Shown piece by piece: positions 60,161-64,000 of a stretch of 64,000 nucleotides of DNA; within the stretch, counting starts at the first letter, position 1; the number at the start of each line of letters is the position of its first letter. The position numbers and the translations under genes were made by a program. The notes under the pieces are model-generated. The model was not told the DNA's origin. It did not search any database and worked only from the letters and a program-made list of their open reading frames with translations. Origin of the DNA: Nitrospinaceae bacterium (GTDB taxonomy: Bacteria; Nitrospinota; Nitrospinia; Nitrospinales; VA-1); NCBI GenBank assembly GCA_029261655.1, contig JAJDAY010000021.1, positions 1-64,000 on the forward strand, written 5' to 3'.

Positions 60161-60625
60161 CTAAAGTGACCGATGCGGAGGAGGGCGGTAGAATTTTTTA
60201 TCTATCGCGATGACGATTTCATCCAGCATCAGTCCTTTTTTGTACATTTCGTAAGCGTAAAGCACTTCGTTGATGCAGGTTTCGCATTTGGAGCCGTGTT
60301 TGTTAGTGAAGCAGGTGAGCAGGGTTTTATGTTTTTTCTCCTGCTTGCAATAGCAGTAGCAGAATTGGCTGTCCAGAACTTTTGGGATTTCTGCCGCGAT
60401 TCTATAAGCCTGGGCCACCTTGCCGGTAAACAACGCGTCAGACAGAACCGGTCGTGTTTCTATGAGAGTCCCGGTAGCCGGGGCGACGGGCGTCACGTAC
60501 CCATCCTGCTTCGTGACAAAAAAGACTCCGGTCAAAATGACGAGAATGCCCAGAGAAAATAAAGGCAACGCCAGTTTGTTCAGGCTCTTTTTAGGGACGT
60601 TATTTTTGCTCGATTTTTTACCCAT
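60161..60625 (-). CDS. CYCYC-motif (PCYCGC-like) protein
   Basis: 154 residues from ATG 60625. One N-terminal membrane helix (about 20-38), then a periplasmic domain with CYCYC (C89, C91, C93), C105, and CETC (C114, C117). This fits PF13798-like PCYCGC proteins, of unknown function, and would give a metal site or disulfides. First gene of the operon that runs through TlpA, the His/Met-rich protein, cytochrome b and beyond. A promoter is expected in the gap 60626-60771, but no consensus was clear. Confidence 0.75.
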   Translation of the reverse strand: MGKKSSKNNVPKKSLNKLALPLFSLGILVILTGVFFVTKQDGYVTPVAPATGTLIETRPVLSDALFTGKVAQAYRIAAEIPKVLDSQFCYCYCKQEKKHKTLLTCFTNKHGSKCETCINEVLYAYEMYKKGLMLDEIVIAIDKKFYRPPPHRSL

Positions 60626-60771
60626 ATTGTGATTTTCGAAGAAAGTGAATGCAGACGTTAATATTTATCCATGAACTCATTATATTAACTGCCCGGAGCC
60701 TATTCAAGGAATATAAAAAGGTATTTCCGCCTTCATTCGGGCTGAAACAGGCTGAAATTCCCGAAGCAATT

Positions 60772-61458
60772 TTAGCGGACCGCCAGATACCATTTGCTCA
60801 GAATCCTGGGGGGGAATCCCAGTAGAAATAAAGTCGCGATGACCGAGTTTCGCAGGGAAGTGAAAAAAATACCCTCTGTGACCCACCGCCTTGCCGAGGT
60901 GAAGGTTTTTTCCTCCAGAATCACCGTGGGTCCGTTTGCCACGAGTCGCCGATAAAAATCCAGGTCCTCACAAATAGGCAATGAGGAAAAACCGCCAATT
61001 TCTCGAAACACCTCCTTCCGCGCAAAAATCGACTGGTCGCCATAAACCAGGTTGAGATGCTTTGCTCTCATCGTGGCGAAGCGGGAGATCATTTTGAAAG
61101 CGGGGTTTTCCGATTCGATGACCAGGCTGAAAGCTCCGCCCACCTTGTTTTCCTGTCGCATGACCGCGACCATTTTCTGGTAGCTCTTAAAGTCCACCCG
61201 GCTGTCGGCATGTAAAAATAACAGGAGGTCTCCGGTGGCGGTTTTTGCCCCTGCGTTCATCTGCAAAGCGCGGCCGGAAGGGCTTTTGACAATCGCCAGG
61301 CCGAACTTTTTTGCGATGTCCAGAGTGTTGTCTTCGCTTCCGCCGTCGGCGATGATTATTTCGTGGGGAGAATGACAGCTGACTTCGGAGATCGTTTTTT
61401 CCAGAATGAGCGCTTCATTGAGCGTTGGGATGATGACTGAAACTTTCACAAACCGCAT
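60772..61458 (-). CDS. Family-2 glycosyltransferase (TIGR04283-like)
   Basis: 228 residues from ATG 61458. GT-A fold: VSVIIPTLNEALILEKTI, IIIADGGSEDNT, GRALQMNAGAKTATGDLLLFLHADSRV with the DxD-like metal site, and EDLDFYRRL. The compact length and the H-A-D-S-R motif fit the TIGR04283 group of rSAM/selenodomain-associated or related transferases. Target unknown; possibly sugar transfer to a lipid carrier or envelope glycan. Divergent from bpt; the gap 61459-61672 has a promoter candidate. Confidence 0.87.
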   Translation of the reverse strand: MRFVKVSVIIPTLNEALILEKTISEVSCHSPHEIIIADGGSEDNTLDIAKKFGLAIVKSPSGRALQMNAGAKTATGDLLLFLHADSRVDFKSYQKMVAVMRQENKVGGAFSLVIESENPAFKMISRFATMRAKHLNLVYGDQSIFARKEVFREIGGFSSLPICEDLDFYRRLVANGPTVILEEKTFTSARRWVTEGIFFTSLRNSVIATLFLLGFPPRILSKWYLAVR

Positions 61459-61586
61459 CCGCCTAGGGTTAAGACAGGCAGTTAATCATAAATCGGTTTG
61501 CGTTGCAATGTCATTGCGGTTCAGGGGCTTACGCGCTGGCAGGGACAGGGGCAAGAGGGGGGATGGGTTTTCATGATTATTTGGAA

Positions 61587-61615
61587 TTGAAATGTTATAA
61601 TTGATGCGCTATAGA
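61587..61615 (+). promoter_or_regulatory. Promoter candidate of bpt
   Basis: TTGAAA (61587-61592), 17-base spacer and TATAGA (61610-61615). A TATAAT (61596-61601) overlaps the spacer, so a second start is possible. The gene starts about 58 bp later. Confidence 0.5.
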
Positions 61616-61672
61616 TAGGGTGACTCTTTATTGACAGTTTGATTGAGACGGGATCCATTCCCAACTAAAAAT

Positions 61673-62455
61673 ATGCTGGCCCACTTCATTGATTCCAAGC
61701 CATTCCAATGCGGTTATTTTAAAGACCGCGACTCACTTTTCGAGGAATATTTGCTGGAGGATATCTCGGAGGTGGAGTTTGAATACCTGCTGGCTCACGG
61801 GATGCGACATTTTGGGGATTACTTTTTCCGGCCCCGTTGTCAGGATTGTCAGCAATGCATTCCTATCCGTTTACGGACCGAGGATTTTCACCCGACCCGG
61901 AGCCAGAAACGCGTGCTTTCGGCTTGCAAAGATGTCCGGGTCGAAATTTGCAAGCCTCAATATTCCGAGGAAAAATTTCGCCTGTACCTGAACCACAAAA
62001 AACGGTTCAACACTCTTCAGGACGATGTGGAAGACGAGCAGAATTTCCGGCTTTCCTTTTACGTCAACACTCCCTTCGGTATCGAGTTTGAGTATTATCT
62101 GGACGACACATTGATCGGCGTTGCGCTGGGCGATCATACGAGCAACACATTTTCGGCTATATACACCTTTTACGACGCACCAGATGCAAGGATGGGGCTG
62201 GGCAATTTCAGCATCCTCAAACAGCTGGAGTTTTCCAGCGCACACCGAATCCGGTATTTTTATCTGGGATATTATATTTCGAAAAACCAGTCGCTCACCT
62301 ACAAGGCTGGGTTCAGGCCCAATGAGGTGTATATAGACAATGCCTGGCGTCCTTTCAGGAATGAAAAGGGAGACTACCTCATTCCCAAAGACAAGTTGCA
62401 GTGGAAAAATCTGGAGTTTCTCGTTAAAGCCACGACCTCGTTAGAGTTAGCCTGA
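61673..62455 (+). CDS. bpt: Aspartate/glutamate leucyltransferase
   Basis: 260 residues from ATG 61673 (TTG 61643 would extend it). Adds Leu to N-terminal Asp/Glu of proteins, marking them for ClpSAP degradation (N-degron pathway). RCQDCQQCIPIRL (about 48-60) supplies the cysteines, DFHPTRSQKRVL matches the R-S-Q-R/K block, and YYISKNQSLTYKAGFRPNE is diagnostic of Bpt/ATE C-terminal parts. Length is typical (about 240-260). It is divergent from the glycosyltransferase. Confidence 0.93.
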   Translation: MLAHFIDSKPFQCGYFKDRDSLFEEYLLEDISEVEFEYLLAHGMRHFGDYFFRPRCQDCQQCIPIRLRTEDFHPTRSQKRVLSACKDVRVEICKPQYSEEKFRLYLNHKKRFNTLQDDVEDEQNFRLSFYVNTPFGIEFEYYLDDTLIGVALGDHTSNTFSAIYTFYDAPDARMGLGNFSILKQLEFSSAHRIRYFYLGYYISKNQSLTYKAGFRPNEVYIDNAWRPFRNEKGDYLIPKDKLQWKNLEFLVKATTSLELA

Positions 62456-62524
62456 ATTTACGAAACCTACCTTTCTTGACCTCCCATCCTAATACAGGTA
62501 GTTGAGCCTGGAACTCAACCTCCC

Positions 62525-63529
62525 CTAAGATGATTGGCATGGCTTGTAATGATGGCCGATATCTTCAATAAGGGTATTGATATCCACTGAATTTTTGGCT
62601 AAGAGCACATCTTTCGCAAGTACATCTTTAAAATGTCCTTTGTCGTGATAGAAATTGGGGTCCTTGAGCCTGATATCTGAAAGAGGAAGTCTATTAACAC
62701 GACTGAAAAAAGGCGCAATTGACTTTAGAAATGAAATAGTTTGGCTATTGCCTACTTGGTAATCGATAGGTTGAGGGTTCCATAACAAGACAATGTCAAT
62801 TTCATTAGCTTGTGCAAGATCTTTGATCTCATTAATTAATTTAAGGGCTACTTGAAATGCGGCCTTATTAATACGTTGCAAATTTTCAGAACAGTTATTT
62901 ATAGGAAAAACTGTGTCCCATAAGTAGTAAACATCGCCCGTTGGAAAATTATATTTGATTATATCTGGTTTGTTTGGCCTCGTGAGGAATGGAGTTATGT
63001 TATCAATCAACACATCAGGTGAAAGCAAGTATGTTTTATAGAACTCCAGTTTGTAATCGGTTCTATTAACAATGTCCGGATGGTCCATTCTAAGGAGATC
63101 ATGTGGTGGAAGAGAATAATCACGGCTGTAATTTTTTAAAAGATCTGCGCTGATAGGAAGAAATATCACCTTTGGCCTACAATTATTATTATTTATAAGC
63201 CACTGCAATTTTCTTAATATTCCATAAAATGATTCTAAAGAAACTGCAAAGTTATAAGATTCCAACCCAAACAAGTCGTGTATATATTTGGTTCTGTACG
63301 CCGCTGCCCGTGAATTTCCAAAAACAATCGCTTCAAAATTCTGGCAGTGAGAGTTTAGAGTCCTAAACTTTAGAACTCTGATATTTGGTTCACTGCTAAC
63401 AGTAACTATGTCAGAAGGGGTATTAAAGGCATAATAAGTGTCTATTTTAAAATTTATCAGAATAGTAAAAAAAAGAACGAAAAGAAAAGAAATAACTATT
63501 CGGACAAAATATTTAGAATAAATATTCAC
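62525..63529 (-). CDS. SGNH/GDSL-like protein paired with MBOAT
   Basis: 334 residues, AT-rich. A membrane helix (IVISFLFVLFFTILINF) and then FGNSRAAAY (S73 as GDSL-like nucleophile) and C-terminal DKGH (D-x-x-H), the SGNH catalytic pattern. Such proteins pair with MBOAT O-acyltransferases (as AlgX/AlgI, DltD/DltB, PatA/B) to acylate surface polysaccharides, and the following gene is an MBOAT. The enzyme probably transfers acetyl groups to an exported glycan. Codon composition is more AT-rich than the rest of the window, pointing to acquisition. Confidence 0.8.
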   Translation of the reverse strand: MNIYSKYFVRIVISFLFVLFFTILINFKIDTYYAFNTPSDIVTVSSEPNIRVLKFRTLNSHCQNFEAIVFGNSRAAAYRTKYIHDLFGLESYNFAVSLESFYGILRKLQWLINNNNCRPKVIFLPISADLLKNYSRDYSLPPHDLLRMDHPDIVNRTDYKLEFYKTYLLSPDVLIDNITPFLTRPNKPDIIKYNFPTGDVYYLWDTVFPINNCSENLQRINKAAFQVALKLINEIKDLAQANEIDIVLLWNPQPIDYQVGNSQTISFLKSIAPFFSRVNRLPLSDIRLKDPNFYHDKGHFKDVLAKDVLLAKNSVDINTLIEDIGHHYKPCQSS

Positions 63530-63556
63530 AATTAGGATTTTCCTAAGAATAAATGG

Positions 63557-64000
63557 TTAAAACTGGAAATATAAAAATTCACTCACTCGGGTAAGGCTCA
63601 GTATCGAAATGCTGAAAATTATCGTCATTAGAATTGTCCACATGAGGGAGGGACGCCACTCCAGCCATCTATAGAGCTGATGAGTGGGCTCAACTTTATA
63701 GCCCTCAAGTGCAGGGCAATACCGTTGCATGACTTGTTGTGTGCTGGGTAATACCACGGAAACCAGAAGCAAAAAGGCAATCCATTTGATACCCGTGCCA
63801 TTAAAGATATCATGAGTGAACCAGCCTTGAAATGAACCGCCATGCGCCAGAAACCACGGTTTTGCATTTCCAAAATTTTCTGCCAATGAAACCGGCAAGG
63901 ATATTCCATGCTCCCCAAACATCGCTTTCAACATATTGCCAGCACCTTCAATGCTGCCAGCGCGAAAAGGCACCCAAGTCACTACCACAGCCAGCATGGT
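63557..64000 (-). CDS. MBOAT O-acyltransferase, C-terminal part (cut by window)
   Basis: 147 codons remain of a frame that continues beyond 64000. Hydrophobic helices (WIAFLLLVSVVL, MWTILMTIIFSISILSL), and the start VVVTWVPFRAGSIEGAGNMLKAMFG fits the MBOAT C-terminal helix-loop where F-R-A-x-S follows the catalytic His helix. Acyltransferase of the AlgI/DltB/PatA type; partner gene lies downstream by 27 bp. The catalytic histidine is outside the window, so activity cannot be judged. Confidence 0.85.
   Translation of the reverse strand, partial: TMLAVVVTWVPFRAGSIEGAGNMLKAMFGEHGISLPVSLAENFGNAKPWFLAHGGSFQGWFTHDIFNGTGIKWIAFLLLVSVVLPSTQQVMQRYCPALEGYKVEPTHQLYRWLEWRPSLMWTILMTIIFSISILSLTRVSEFLYFQF

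Noticed and set aside
1-64000. tRNA or rRNA genes
   Set aside because: No T-arm consensus with a matching acceptor stem or rRNA block was seen outside coding sequence.

Overview
The window reads as a chromosomal segment of a Gram-negative, free-living bacterium with moderate GC. It carries outer-membrane biogenesis genes (lpxC, lolA, rseP, lpoB), a quinol cytochrome b, and, at the left edge, the last codons of a gamma-type haem-binding subunit like those of nitrite oxidoreductase or ethylbenzene dehydrogenase. Together with Pit-type phosphate uptake and a pepM-type phosphonate gene this suggests a Nitrospinota-like marine bacterium. That taxonomic guess is inference from gene content only. 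No rRNA, tRNA, CRISPR array or complete insertion sequence was seen.

Layout. 0-16 kb: redox and Fe-S genes (YgfZ-TPR, A-type Fe-S carrier, BolA, monothiol glutaredoxin, an odd cysteine-poor peroxiredoxin relative), PlsC, a secreted S1/P1 nuclease, a phosphate-uptake pair (PhoU-like plus Pit) behind a candidate Pho box, small membrane proteins, MgtC, an acyl desaturase and a two-component system. 16-18.5 kb: an AT-rich island of two small membrane-protein genes bracketed by 26-bp palindromic repeats, then an aldo/keto reductase flanked by a 17-bp repeat. 18.5-28 kb: bioD, two zinc-type hydrolase or carrier genes, 2-Cys peroxiredoxin, surE, and a signalling operon (a giant CHASE-PAS histidine kinase, a lone receiver, and a receiver-GGDEF protein). 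28.6-37.5 kb: the classic rimP-nusA-infB-ylxP-rbfA-truB-rpsO-pnp translation and RNA operon. 37.7-48.2 kb: proS, a PEP mutase/nucleotidyltransferase fusion, rseP, lolA, purN, and the operon greA-trmB-lpxC, where lpxC is fused behind an NtrC-like response regulator. 48.5-57 kb: HDOD protein, metallo-beta-lactamase-fold protein, a HyuA-HyuB (5-oxoprolinase-type) fusion, and a lipoprotein trio around LpoB. 57-61.5 kb: a respiratory-looking operon with a b6-type cytochrome b, a His/Met-rich membrane protein, a TlpA thioredoxin and a cysteine-cluster protein. 61.6-64 kb: a leucyl-transferase (Bpt) and an AT-rich SGNH/MBOAT O-acylation pair cut by the window edge.

The strongest candidate for something undescribed is the 734-residue fusion at 44757-46961. 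It has a phosphorylatable receiver, an AAA+ module that has lost the sigma-54 contact motif and Walker B acid, a Fis-type helix-turn-helix, and a complete LpxC deacetylase with its zinc ligands. This could couple a two-component signal directly to the committed step of lipid A synthesis. Other points for follow-up are the PPWQ-for-PEWY change in cytochrome b, the PEP mutase fusion, the palindromic repeat family, the near-identical PAS copies in the giant kinase, and structured leaders before rpsO, rimP and purN.
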